From positions 1 through 31,167 of the forward strand of contig DBZL01000041.1 in assembly GCA_002311745.1 (NCBI GenBank): a stretch of DNA of 31,167 bases, given 5' to 3'. Of the stretch, positions 8,001 through 15,601 are shown piece by piece (position 1 is the stretch's first letter; each line of letters starts with the position of its first letter). Origin of the DNA: Phycisphaerales bacterium UBA1161. GTDB taxonomy: Bacteria > Planctomycetota > Phycisphaerae > Tepidisphaerales > Tepidisphaeraceae. The notes beneath the pieces are model-generated. The model was not told the origin of the DNA. It made no database searches and was given only the letters and a program-made list of their open reading frames with translations. The translations under genes and the position numbers were made by a program.

Positions 8001-8995
8001 CCGGATTTTGCACCAGCCCGCAGTTCGTGGATCACATCACCCGCCCGCATCATCCGGAGCGGCCGGACCGCATCCGCGCCATCGCCCTGGCCGTGCGCCA
8101 GGCGGGACTGGTCGATTCGCCCAATCCATTTCCCGATTTTGAGCTGGACCTTCAGCTCAGCCCCGTCGGCGGCGAAAAGCTCCTGGAATTGCAGCCCTCG
8201 CCGGCTGAAGAAAAATGGATCGAGCTGATCCACACGCGCCGCCTCGTCAACTGGGTCCACCACATCTGCCAAAGCGGCGGGGGAATGCTGGATCAGGGCG
8301 AAACGCCGGTGTGCGCGGCAAGCTTTGACGTGGCCCTGCTGGCGGCGGGGGCGGTGCTGAGTTGCTGCGATGCGGTTATGGCCGGGCAGGTTCGCCGCGC
8401 CTTTGCCGCCGTTCGCCCGCCGGGACATCACGCCGAGCCGGATCGGTCCATGGGATTCTGCCTGTTCAACAACGTCGCCATTGCGGCCAGATATCTGCAG
8501 CGGCAGCACGACGTGGAGCGCGTCGCCATCGTCGATTTCGACGTGCATCACGGCAACGGCACGCAGGCGGCGTTCGAGGATGATCCCACCGTGCTGTTCG
8601 TCAGCATCCACCAACACCCGGGCACGTGTTACCCCGGCAGCGGCTACGGCTGGGAAACCGGCGAGGGCGGCGGCCGCGGCGCAACGCTGAATATTCCCAT
8701 GGTTCCCGGCAGCGGCGACGCGGAGTATTTCTCGGCGATCGAGTCGCTGATCCTGCCCAAGCTCGATGCGTTCAAGCCGCAAGTGTTGCTGCTGTCGGCC
8801 GGCTTCGACACGCACAGCGATGACCCGCTGGCCGACATTGAATTAAGCGAGGAGGGATTTGAGACGATCACGCGACTGCTGGCGCAAGCCGCCGATGTTC
8901 ACTGCCAGGGCCGCCTAGTCAGCGCGCTGGAAGGCGGATATAACCTACGCGCCCTGGGCCGCAGCGTCGTGCGCCACCTGGTCGCGTTGCGATAG
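7997..8995 (+). CDS. Histone-deacetylase-like zinc amidohydrolase (class II type)
   Basis: This 332-residue protein belongs to the arginase/deacetylase fold family that includes class II HDACs, bacterial HDAH and acetylpolyamine amidohydrolases. It removes acetyl groups from amines using a catalytic zinc. The active site is complete: RPPGHHAE (H144, H145), DFDVHHGNGT (D182 and H184 as zinc ligands), SAGFDTHSDDPL (D271 as third ligand) and LEGGYNL, where Tyr315 is the transition-state residue. The length is typical. It overlaps the TVP38-like gene by ATGA and is the last gene of that operon. A tract resembling a terminator or REP tag follows at 9001. The substrate, an acetyl-lysine protein or a small acetylated amine, cannot be decided from sequence. 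Confidence 0.92.
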   Translation: MTGFCTSPQFVDHITRPHHPERPDRIRAIALAVRQAGLVDSPNPFPDFELDLQLSPVGGEKLLELQPSPAEEKWIELIHTRRLVNWVHHICQSGGGMLDQGETPVCAASFDVALLAAGAVLSCCDAVMAGQVRRAFAAVRPPGHHAEPDRSMGFCLFNNVAIAARYLQRQHDVERVAIVDFDVHHGNGTQAAFEDDPTVLFVSIHQHPGTCYPGSGYGWETGEGGGRGATLNIPMVPGSGDAEYFSAIESLILPKLDAFKPQVLLLSAGFDTHSDDPLADIELSEEGFETITRLLAQAADVHCQGRLVSALEGGYNLRALGRSVVRHLVALR

Positions 8996-9000
8996 GAGAG

Positions 9001-9026
9001 AAAAAGGTTTCTGACCCCCTTTTTCC
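9001..9026. repeat. REP-like tag or weak terminator after the deacetylase gene
   Basis: AAAAAGG (9001-9007) and CCTTTTT (9018-9024) are perfect inverted arms around a 10-base loop. The right part CCCCCTTTTTCC (9015-9026) is identical to the tract beside the RAYT right repeat (799-810). It could end transcription of the preceding operon weakly, or be a remnant of a dispersed REP-like family. Confidence 0.45.
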
Positions 9027-9089
9027 TTGGGGAGGGGTTCCACCACATTGCCAGCGGATGGCTGCCCCATGCTTGTCGGAGTACTTACG

Positions 9090-9980
9090 ATGGTAACCTT
9101 TTTGAGCAATCACTGGCATCAAATAGTGGACGTGATAACCGTCGTCGGGCTCGTCCTCGCCGTCGTTGCGTTGGTGCTCGCGTGGAAACAGCTCCGCGAT
9201 CTCCAGCGCGTACAAAACTCACTGAGCACAAGGTACATAGGACAGTTTCCAGAACACATGGATGAAGTTGTAAAGCTGGTAAAATCTGCAAAAAGAAACC
9301 TGACGATTGTCTGTGACGTCCCAGCCTACTGCTCATTCACGAGGCCTGAGCTTGGCTTGGCGTATAAACAGGCCCTCGAGGGGAAAAAATATCAAGCCGG
9401 CTTCAAAACGCTGCGGTTTATTTGTCTGAGCGATCGTGAGATTGACGCTTTTCATCATGAGCAGTTGGACCCAGACACCACGGATGACAAATGGCCGGAA
9501 TTTAAGAAGCACTTTGACACACAACTCAACTTTCTCATTCGCGACTACGGGAGTGCGGAGACCTTTGAGTCCTTAACGCGTGAACAGTTTTTCAATTTGG
9601 TAATGACGGCCCACAAAAGCATGATGGCGGGGGTGCTGCAAAGATGGCATCCGGGTCGTTTCGACACGACGATGCCAATCTACTTCTGGATAGCGGACGA
9701 CTTTCGCGGCGTGCTGGCAATTCCTGTCCTGGCTGACGGCGTCACGGAAATCTGCTTTGCAACCAACGATCAGCAAATTTTGAAAGCACTCATGGGACTC
9801 TACTCGCGGTTGAACAGAAAAGCGGCCATCGCCGGGAATCCGAGTGCTTCGCCGACGCCCGCCGCGTCATCTTCCTCAACTCCTAGCGCGGGCGGCGCAT
9901 CCGCGGTTCAGCTGTCGAAACCGCCGCCTCCTCCGCTGGGCGGCGCCCCAGCCCCGAAATCGACCGAAGCTCCCCGCTGA
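9090..9980 (+). CDS. Membrane-anchored protein of unknown function
   Basis: From the ATG at 9090 (GGAG at 9078-9081, 8 bases upstream) the protein has 296 residues. One hydrophobic helix spans about residues 12-32, followed by a charged stretch and a soluble domain with KSAKRNLTIVCDVPAYCSF, LRFICLSDREIDAF and PIYFWIADDFRGVLAIP. The alternating strands and helices loosely resemble phospholipase-D-like nucleases, but no HKD motif is present, so I do not assign that fold. The last 60 or so residues are low-complexity, rich in Ser, Ala and Pro, with a run of prolines. Codons use more A and T than the neighbours, which hints at transfer. It stands alone between a REP-like tag and an IS66-type fragment. 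Function unknown. Confidence 0.65.
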   Translation: MVTFLSNHWHQIVDVITVVGLVLAVVALVLAWKQLRDLQRVQNSLSTRYIGQFPEHMDEVVKLVKSAKRNLTIVCDVPAYCSFTRPELGLAYKQALEGKKYQAGFKTLRFICLSDREIDAFHHEQLDPDTTDDKWPEFKKHFDTQLNFLIRDYGSAETFESLTREQFFNLVMTAHKSMMAGVLQRWHPGRFDTTMPIYFWIADDFRGVLAIPVLADGVTEICFATNDQQILKALMGLYSRLNRKAAIAGNPSASPTPAASSSSTPSAGGASAVQLSKPPPPPLGGAPAPKSTEAPR

Positions 9981-10086
9981 ATAATTCAAAGAAGTCGAAA
10001 CGGAATGAGTTTTCGGCAGACCAATCGTGTGCGCTACGTGAACCGCATCTTTTTTCTTCCCTGAGCAGTTGGCATTCTGCCATAGC

Positions 10087-10242
10087 ATGAACAAATCACA
10101 ACTTCCAGGTGCCGAAGAATGGCGCCAGATCATCGGTGGGCAACGGCCCAGTGGCCTGACCGTCGCGGCCTACTGCCTGGAACGGGGAATTACCCAAGGT
10201 TCGTTTTACACCTGGAAGCGGCGGTTCCGGGTCGGCGAATAG
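10087..10242 (+). CDS. Short IS66 TnpA-like helix-turn-helix ORF, probable remnant
   Basis: A 51-residue ORF from the ATG at 10087 ends with TAG at 10240-10242. Its sequence keeps the N-terminal DNA-binding pattern of IS66 accessory protein TnpA: a Trp-Arg start region (EEWRQII), then SGLTVAAYCLERGI, then GSFYTWKRRF. The full family is roughly twice this length, so the protein is either truncated or a minimal helix-turn-helix unit. No tnpB or tnpC follows and no inverted repeats were found, so it is most likely a leftover of an element. Base use is mixed and no good ribosome binding site is seen. Confidence 0.55.
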   Translation: MNKSQLPGAEEWRQIIGGQRPSGLTVAAYCLERGITQGSFYTWKRRFRVGE

Positions 10243-10348
10243 CCTATGCTTATTGGCTGTCTCGAGTCGTTCTTCCGCCTTCGCTCAACGCGAAATTTGT
10301 CAGACTCCCCGCCGGGCGGAGAATACATCCATAGACGAGGCCAATTAA

Positions 10349-11887
10349 GTGGATGAGGCGATCTCTAATCTTCGGACCTTTGTCGCTAGCAGGGATCCCA
10401 AGGCGTTTGAGGCGATTGTGCGGCAGTACCTCAAGATCGTCTATGCCGCGGCGCGGCGGCAGGTGCACGATGCGCAACTCGCTGAGGATGTCACCCAGGC
10501 GGTTTTCATTGTCTTATCGCAAAAGGCGGGGCGGGTGCCGCTGGATCGGCCGCTGTCAGGTTGGCTGCTGAAGACCACCGGGTACGTCGCGGCAAATTCG
10601 TTGCGAGCCGAGCGTCGCCGTCGCGAACACGAAAGGCGGGCGATTTCCATGACGAGTGAGTCGACCAGCGATCGCCGGGATGATCCGTGGGAGGGAATCG
10701 AGCCGCTGTTGGATCGGGGCTTGGCGCAGCTTGGATCGTCGAATCGGGATTTGGTGCTGTGGCGGTTTTTTGAATCGAAGAGCATCGGGGAAATCGCGCG
10801 GCAGCTTCAGATATCCGAAGAGGCCGCGAGCAAACGGCTGGGGCGCGCCGTGGAGAACTTGCGCGGGTATTTCCGCCAGCATGGCGTTGCGACGACCGCG
10901 GGGGTGCTGACGACGATGCTGGCGAGCCGGACCTCGGAGGCGGCCCCGGCGCATTTGGCGGGGATGATTACTGGGACGGCGCATGCTTCGACGAGCTCCG
11001 CGACTTTGGCGAAAGGAGCGGTCATTCTCATGATGACAACGAAGATCAAGGCGGCGGCGGCGGTCGCGGCGTTACTGATCATTGTGGTTGGCGGCGGCGG
11101 GACGATTCTCTATCGATCGGTGGCACATAGCTCCGTCGGCGATCAGCCACCGGCAAGTTCCCAAGCCATTGATTCCGCGCCGGCACCCGAGGCCGATTCC
11201 GGCGCGATCGAGTCGGCGCCGGCGCCCGAGCCCGATCCCGCCGAAATTTTCCAAGCCGCAAAAGCGGAGTGCTATCCCGATGTGGTGATGAAATATGTGT
11301 TGTCGGACCGGCTTTCCAAGCTCGCGGCGGATCTGGATCCGGGTGGGGAGCCACCAAACCAGGAGTTGATGGCGCTGGATCACACCGGGAAGTTGTGGAT
11401 GGCTTATGTCTTTGCAATCGATCACGTGGGCAAGGAACCGATCGTCATGGGCACCACCACGTTTCCGGGGCGAATAGGGGTCATCACCGATCAAGGAACG
11501 TTTGCCCCGGTTGAGAAGACGCCCGTCACAGACAAGCCTCGCTACCCAGGTTACTCAAATATGTCAGTGACGCCCGATCAGAGTTGGACCGGAAAAGAGA
11601 AATCCATGTTGGCACTGTATGAGGGTGATAGGTCCGGCAATAGGCTCCAACTTGGTAACTGGCCGGGCCGCGTCTGCGTGCAGCAGCTTGTTTTCATCGC
11701 ATCGAAGAACTGGCGTGTGGCGACGAGTTCGCTTCGGCCGGCTGCCACGGATGTCGTGGGGGATTTCACGATCTACCTGTGGCAGGAGAAGGTCAAAACT
11801 GCGACGAGCGGTTTCAGCGTCAACATCACGCTTAGGCGTCAAGCCGTTGCCGCGCCGGCGACGCGGGCTTCGGGTTCGGGGCAATAA
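10349..11887 (+). CDS. ECF-type sigma factor with membrane-anchored C-terminal extension
   Basis: A 512-residue protein starting at GTG 10349 with GAGG about 9 bases upstream. Residues 1-90 form a sigma-70 region 2 (DPKAFEAIVRQYLKIVYAAA, AEDVTQAVFIVL, GWLLKTTGYVAANSLR). Residues about 118-176 form region 4 with the helix-turn-helix SIGEIARQLQISEEAASKRL. After an Ala/Thr-rich linker, a single transmembrane helix spans about 234-256, then an acidic Pro/Ala-rich spacer and about 230 residues that should lie outside the cytoplasm. Such fusions are known from planctomycetes and related groups. No separate anti-sigma gene is adjacent. The extension may act as a built-in sensor or anti-sigma domain, which is an inference. 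Confidence 0.85.
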   Translation: MDEAISNLRTFVASRDPKAFEAIVRQYLKIVYAAARRQVHDAQLAEDVTQAVFIVLSQKAGRVPLDRPLSGWLLKTTGYVAANSLRAERRRREHERRAISMTSESTSDRRDDPWEGIEPLLDRGLAQLGSSNRDLVLWRFFESKSIGEIARQLQISEEAASKRLGRAVENLRGYFRQHGVATTAGVLTTMLASRTSEAAPAHLAGMITGTAHASTSSATLAKGAVILMMTTKIKAAAAVAALLIIVVGGGGTILYRSVAHSSVGDQPPASSQAIDSAPAPEADSGAIESAPAPEPDPAEIFQAAKAECYPDVVMKYVLSDRLSKLAADLDPGGEPPNQELMALDHTGKLWMAYVFAIDHVGKEPIVMGTTTFPGRIGVITDQGTFAPVEKTPVTDKPRYPGYSNMSVTPDQSWTGKEKSMLALYEGDRSGNRLQLGNWPGRVCVQQLVFIASKNWRVATSSLRPAATDVVGDFTIYLWQEKVKTATSGFSVNITLRRQAVAAPATRASGSGQ

Positions 11888-12035
11888 TGGGCTGACGTTT
11901 CCCGCGGCGATCACTCCGCCAGCATCATGGTATTCGTTCCACCAACCGCACTCCTTAGGGTGGAACGCGGTTGGCGCACCGGACACGACCAATCAAAGGA
12001 CACCCCCCGCTCTGTCTCGACCGTCTATGTAGACG

Positions 12036-12051
12036 CCTGAAGATCATCAGG
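12036..12051. repeat. Near-palindrome, first copy
   Basis: CCTGAAGATCATCAGG differs by one base from the core of the perfect palindrome at 12194-12209 (15 of 16 identical). The two copies bracket about 140 bases of protein-like but unassigned sequence, suggesting ends of a small element or paired protein-binding sites. Confidence 0.55.
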
Positions 12052-12192
12052 ACGTGGGCCAGCGCGTTCAAGAACAGATCGCGTGTGCGGCTGTTGGCGC
12101 TCTTGCCGGCGAGGCGATGCCTAGGTTCAGCGCTGGCCGGTAAGATCCCCGAAGCCACGAACGCGATTTTCGATTGAAAATTCTGACCCAGA

Positions 12193-12210
12193 ACCTGATG
12201 ATCATCAGGT
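12193..12210. repeat. Perfect 18-bp palindrome, second copy
   Basis: ACCTGATGATCATCAGGT is identical to its own reverse complement. It lies 48 bases before the dipeptidase start, so it might also serve as an operator for that gene. Confidence 0.6.
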
Positions 12211-12232
12211 GTCAACCGAGGGTCGAGACCGA

Positions 12233-12251
12233 GCAGTCCTGATCCCCTTTT
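12233..12251 (+). repeat. REP-like CCCCTTTT tag before the dipeptidase gene
   Basis: GCAGTCCTGATCCCCTTTT shares its GCAGT start and CCCCTTTT end with the RAYT right flank (792-808), and its TCTGA/CCTGA-CCCC pattern with the tag at 9008-9024. It ends 6 bases before the GTG start of the M19 gene. The assignment is tentative because only short blocks match. Confidence 0.35.
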
Positions 12252-12257
12252 GCTCGC

Positions 12258-13247
12258 GTGGACATTGTCGATGGACATCTCGATCTGGCGTACAACGCCG
12301 TGCGTGGGCGGCCGGTGGAGCTTGCGGCCAGGCAGCAGCCGGCCGACGACCACGGAATTCCCACGGTCGGCCTGCCGGATTTGCGACAAGGGGGCGTGAC
12401 GCTGGTCTGCGCGACGATTTACTGCGCGCCGGAGCTGGAGGGGAAGCCGGGGTATCGCACCGCGGACGAAGCCCATGCGGCCGCGATGAAACAACTGGAT
12501 TGGTATCGCCGCCAGGAATCGGCCGACGCCGTCCAATTCATCCGCCGCGGCGGCGAGGTCGCGTCTCCCACTCACTTGCATGCGATTCTTTTGCTGGAGG
12601 GGGCCGATCCCATCCGTCACGAGGCGGACGTGCGGCAGTTTTGGGATGCCGGCCTGCGCATCGTCGGCCTGGCGTGGCGGCGCACGCGCTACGCCGGCGG
12701 CACGCGCGCCCCCGGTCCCCTCACGCCCGAGGGCGTCGAACTGGTCAAAGTCCTGGATCGTTTCGGGATGATTCACGACGCCTCGCACTTGGCGGAAGAA
12801 TCGTTCTGGCAGTTGCTCGACTTGACGGCCGGGGCGGTGATCGCGTCGCATTCCAATTGCCGGGCCATCGTGCCTACCGACCGGCAGCTTTCGGATGCGA
12901 TGATCCGCGCCATCGCCGCCCGCGGCGGCGTCATCGGCGTCAACTTCTTCGACAAGTTTCTCTTGCCGCCGGATCAGTACGGCAAGCGCCGCGCCACCCT
13001 GGCCGACGTGGTGATGCACATCAGGCACATCTGCGATTTGCTGGGAGACGCGGCCCACGTCGCTCTGGGCACGGACATGGACGGCGGCCTGGGCCGCAAC
13101 GAAATTCCCGTGGAAATCGAAACCTCGGCCGACTTGCCGCGCGTGGCCGACGCCCTGGAGCAGGCGGGATTCGCCGACGATGCTATCCACGCGATCATGT
13201 CCCGCAACTGGACTCGATTCTTCGCACAACATCTGCCGCGCGGGTAG
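12258..13247 (+). CDS. Membrane dipeptidase family protein (peptidase M19)
   Basis: This 329-residue protein is an M19 (renal dipeptidase-like) metallohydrolase with the amidohydrolase TIM-barrel fold. The family cleaves dipeptides, including those with D-residues, with two zinc ions. The metal site is visible: DGHLDL (H7, D9), LLLEG (E114 as bridging ligand), DASHLAEE (H177), ASHSNCRA (H198), and GTDMDGG near residue 274. The length matches bacterial cytoplasmic members, and no signal peptide is seen despite the family name. The GTG start at 12258 begins directly with the DIVDGHLD motif and has no clear ribosome binding site, so leaderless or inefficient initiation is possible. Its stop is 9 bases from the stop of the convergent gene, with no terminator between. 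Confidence 0.9.
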   Translation: MDIVDGHLDLAYNAVRGRPVELAARQQPADDHGIPTVGLPDLRQGGVTLVCATIYCAPELEGKPGYRTADEAHAAAMKQLDWYRRQESADAVQFIRRGGEVASPTHLHAILLLEGADPIRHEADVRQFWDAGLRIVGLAWRRTRYAGGTRAPGPLTPEGVELVKVLDRFGMIHDASHLAEESFWQLLDLTAGAVIASHSNCRAIVPTDRQLSDAMIRAIAARGGVIGVNFFDKFLLPPDQYGKRRATLADVVMHIRHICDLLGDAAHVALGTDMDGGLGRNEIPVEIETSADLPRVADALEQAGFADDAIHAIMSRNWTRFFAQHLPRG

Positions 13248-13256
13248 GGGCGAGCG

Positions 13257-15386
13257 TCAACCGTGCGGGCTCGACACCCGCAGGCTCCACCGCACCACGG
13301 CGAGGCGCGGCGTCCCCTTATCCGGGTCGGACGCCGCCGAACGCGACGAGGGCCCCAGACATCTCAAGGTGATTTTGTTCACGCCGCCAGTGACCGGAAC
13401 GTCCCCGGCGTACAACCCGGCCCGATTGCAGGGGATTGTTCCGCGATACCCGCCATTGACAAGTTCGATGCAATCCAGCGCCCGATCCAGACGGTCCGCA
13501 TTCTGGAGTTGAGCCTCGAGGTGGACGCGTCCGTCGCGAGGGGACCAGATCGAGAAGGTCGCGGGGAAATCCTGCGGCCAGGTAAAGGACGGCCGCGGGC
13601 TGAGCGTGACCGCGTCCTGGCAATCGGCACGAAACAGCAAGGCCTCGTCCGCGACCGGCCAGAGGTAGAAGGGGGGCGAGGACCAGACGGCAGGCCGTTC
13701 AAACGCGTGAGGGTCGTCCGTCAGGACGTAGCTGGCGTCGCTCAAGGCGACGGAATGAACGAAGCTCATGATCGCGTCCGGCGAGTAGTACGGGCCATGG
13801 CCGCCGACCAGGTAGATGGGAAGGCCGCGCAGATAATAGACGCTCCAGTCATTGGCGGCGGGATCGTCGATGTTGACGGCGACGGTGCTCGCGTGGGTGA
13901 CTTGTGAAATGTTCTGGACCTCGCGGTACATCTGCATGCTCTTGGGATGCACCGATTGCGAAAAGGCGTAGATGCGGACGCATACGGCGATCCAGACGCA
14001 GGTGAAAACGATTCGCCAGGGAACCAGGGCGCGGCGCCCAGCGCCCATGGCGAGGACCGCAAGCAGAGAGAAGAGCCACCAGAAAGTGTTAATGAACTTA
14101 TACGCCCCGTAGTCGTAATGGGCGACGAATATCATGTCGGCCATCCCAAGCAACGCGACGCACGCCAGCGCCAGCAATCCGTACGCACGGCGTTTCAGCA
14201 GGATATAGATGCCGACCATCGAGGCCGCCGTCATACAGATGGATAGGACCATCGTGAGGATTTTCCACACGGACGGAAGGTGACGCTGGTAAGCAGCGAG
14301 GAATCCCCAAAAGGTGGAGAGGGAATAATTCGCTTGGAATAGAGAGAGGAAATAACTTTCTCCGGGGCGATTCCCCTTGGACGCCGTGCCGGCGATGAGA
14401 TTCATACGAAAAAACGTGAAAAGTTCGCTGCGCCATGGCCACATCAGCGCCAATGTGAAGGCGAAGGTCACGAGCAGCATGACGGCTGAGTTGGCGCGCC
14501 GATCTCGATGTGTAACCAGCGCTTCCAGCCACATGACGAATAGGGCCAGGATGACGATGGGAGCCAATTGCGGATAAGAATAGAGAGCGGTGGAACAGAG
14601 CAATGCCGCCGCGACGGACGTGGAAAGGCGCTTGGCCTCTGGGCCGTAATCCAGTCCGCAGACCGCCGGAATAATGCACAGGAGCAGCAGATTGCCGAAA
14701 TTGTTGGCCATGACGACGTTGAGGATCCATCCGGCGAAGACGGCAAACCATATATAGGTGCGCCACAGGTGCGGAAAGGAACCATACAACTTGCTGTAAA
14801 AGAAGAAGGCGACGCTCGACGCGTAGGCGAAGACAGACCAGACGAGAAACAGGCCGGTTGAGGTCTGTGGATCGCCGGCAGTGGTCAACGTTGAAAAGAA
14901 GGCGAGCAGGCCCGGGCTGACAAACTGGAAGAGCATCGGATTGATCCAGAAGACGGGCGCGGCCTGACCCGACACTTGCATGGGATAGTTCCAGACGACA
15001 AGTCCTTCCCTGACGTAATGGGGCCCGTCCCAGAACCAACTGCCGCGGAAATCCGTGATTCCGTAAACGAAATAAGGGACCAGCAGAAGCACGGGCAACA
15101 GCACGACTTGGGCGATCTCAAACGGGTGGGCGGCGATCTCGCGGAGGGTTGTCTTGGTGGTTCCGGCGAGGGCCAGAAGCAACGTGGCGATCCAAAGAAA
15201 CGGGGCCGCTTGCCCGACGGAATGACCCGTACGCAAGATGACAGCGAATCCAAGAGACCAAAAGGCCAAGGCCAGGACGGGCGACAAGAGGATGGCGGCC
15301 GGGGTGCCGGCGGGCAGGCGGATGAGCCGCTGTATGCCGCGGCCGGCCAGCACGCTGACCGCGCATAGCAGCAAGTAGTGAACCAT
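13257..15386 (-). CDS. Large polytopic GT-C-like membrane protein with extracytoplasmic tail
   Basis: A 709-residue protein with about 13 hydrophobic segments over residues 1-480 and a soluble C-terminal part of about 220 residues. The first periplasmic loop contains FRGSWFWDGPHYVREG, where Asp and Glu could be catalytic as in GT-C enzymes. No specific glycosyltransferase family is recognised. The tail has a beta-rich end, with FTWPQDFPATFSIWSP and LDRALDCIELVNGGYRG, that may be a carbohydrate-binding-like module. The ATG at 15386 has GAGGA about 10 bases upstream. A TATAAT promoter is visible about 120 bases upstream, so the gene probably has its own transcript with a leader near 110 bases. 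Likely role: surface glycan or glycoprotein assembly, by inference only. Confidence 0.75.
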   Translation of the reverse strand: MVHYLLLCAVSVLAGRGIQRLIRLPAGTPAAILLSPVLALAFWSLGFAVILRTGHSVGQAAPFLWIATLLLALAGTTKTTLREIAAHPFEIAQVVLLPVLLLVPYFVYGITDFRGSWFWDGPHYVREGLVVWNYPMQVSGQAAPVFWINPMLFQFVSPGLLAFFSTLTTAGDPQTSTGLFLVWSVFAYASSVAFFFYSKLYGSFPHLWRTYIWFAVFAGWILNVVMANNFGNLLLLCIIPAVCGLDYGPEAKRLSTSVAAALLCSTALYSYPQLAPIVILALFVMWLEALVTHRDRRANSAVMLLVTFAFTLALMWPWRSELFTFFRMNLIAGTASKGNRPGESYFLSLFQANYSLSTFWGFLAAYQRHLPSVWKILTMVLSICMTAASMVGIYILLKRRAYGLLALACVALLGMADMIFVAHYDYGAYKFINTFWWLFSLLAVLAMGAGRRALVPWRIVFTCVWIAVCVRIYAFSQSVHPKSMQMYREVQNISQVTHASTVAVNIDDPAANDWSVYYLRGLPIYLVGGHGPYYSPDAIMSFVHSVALSDASYVLTDDPHAFERPAVWSSPPFYLWPVADEALLFRADCQDAVTLSPRPSFTWPQDFPATFSIWSPRDGRVHLEAQLQNADRLDRALDCIELVNGGYRGTIPCNRAGLYAGDVPVTGGVNKITLRCLGPSSRSAASDPDKGTPRLAVVRWSLRVSSPHG

Positions 15387-15505
15387 AAAAGGACGTCCTC
15401 GCCGTCTCCCCAGCGGCGAATGATCGGAATCGCGGAGAACGGACTCGGCAGTTGTTCGCCCGCTGCCGCGCGGATCGAAGAGTCGATGCCGAAAGATCGG
15501 CGGCG

Positions 15506-15533
15506 ATTATATTGCCTCACTCCGGAGGATCAA
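15506..15533 (-). promoter_or_regulatory. Putative sigma-70 promoter of the 709-residue membrane protein
   Basis: Read on the minus strand, TTGATC (15533-15528) and TATAAT (15511-15506) are separated by 16 bases. Transcription would begin near 15499, leaving a leader of about 113 bases before the ATG at 15386. Confidence 0.5.
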
Positions 15534-15553
15534 CAATCTACGCGCACGGCGAG

Positions 15554-15576
15554 GGCGGCGGCCGACGGCCGCCGCC
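15554..15576. repeat. GC-rich hairpin just downstream of the PPDK stop
   Basis: The arms 15554-15564 and 15566-15576 are perfect 11-base complements around a single A. It begins 25 bases past the PPDK stop on the minus strand. No T tract follows, so it is not a canonical intrinsic terminator. It may stabilise the mRNA 3' end or assist factor-dependent termination. Confidence 0.5.
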
Positions 15577-15601
15577 GATCTCCGGTGCACCTGTTCGCCG
15601 C

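Larger units (their letters stand above)
11888..12257. other. 370-bp intergenic region with palindromes and a possible broken ORF
   Basis: No complete gene is supported here. On the minus strand, 11955 to about 12175 reads open with a protein-like stretch around KIAFVASGILPAS and FLNALAHVLMIFRRLH, which could be the decayed end of a transposase or other gene. I cannot name a family. The region also holds two palindromic copies (12036-12051 and 12193-12210), a small AT hairpin (12166-12181) and a REP-like tract near 12233-12251. Confidence 0.4.

Noticed and set aside
9090..9980. Phospholipase-D-like nuclease assignment
   Set aside because: Strand/helix character is suggestive, but no HxKxxxxD motif could be found.
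11955..13232. A 425-codon minus-strand frame across the dipeptidase gene
   Set aside because: Most of it is antisense to the M19 gene. Only the last part, in the intergenic gap, is kept as a possible fragment.
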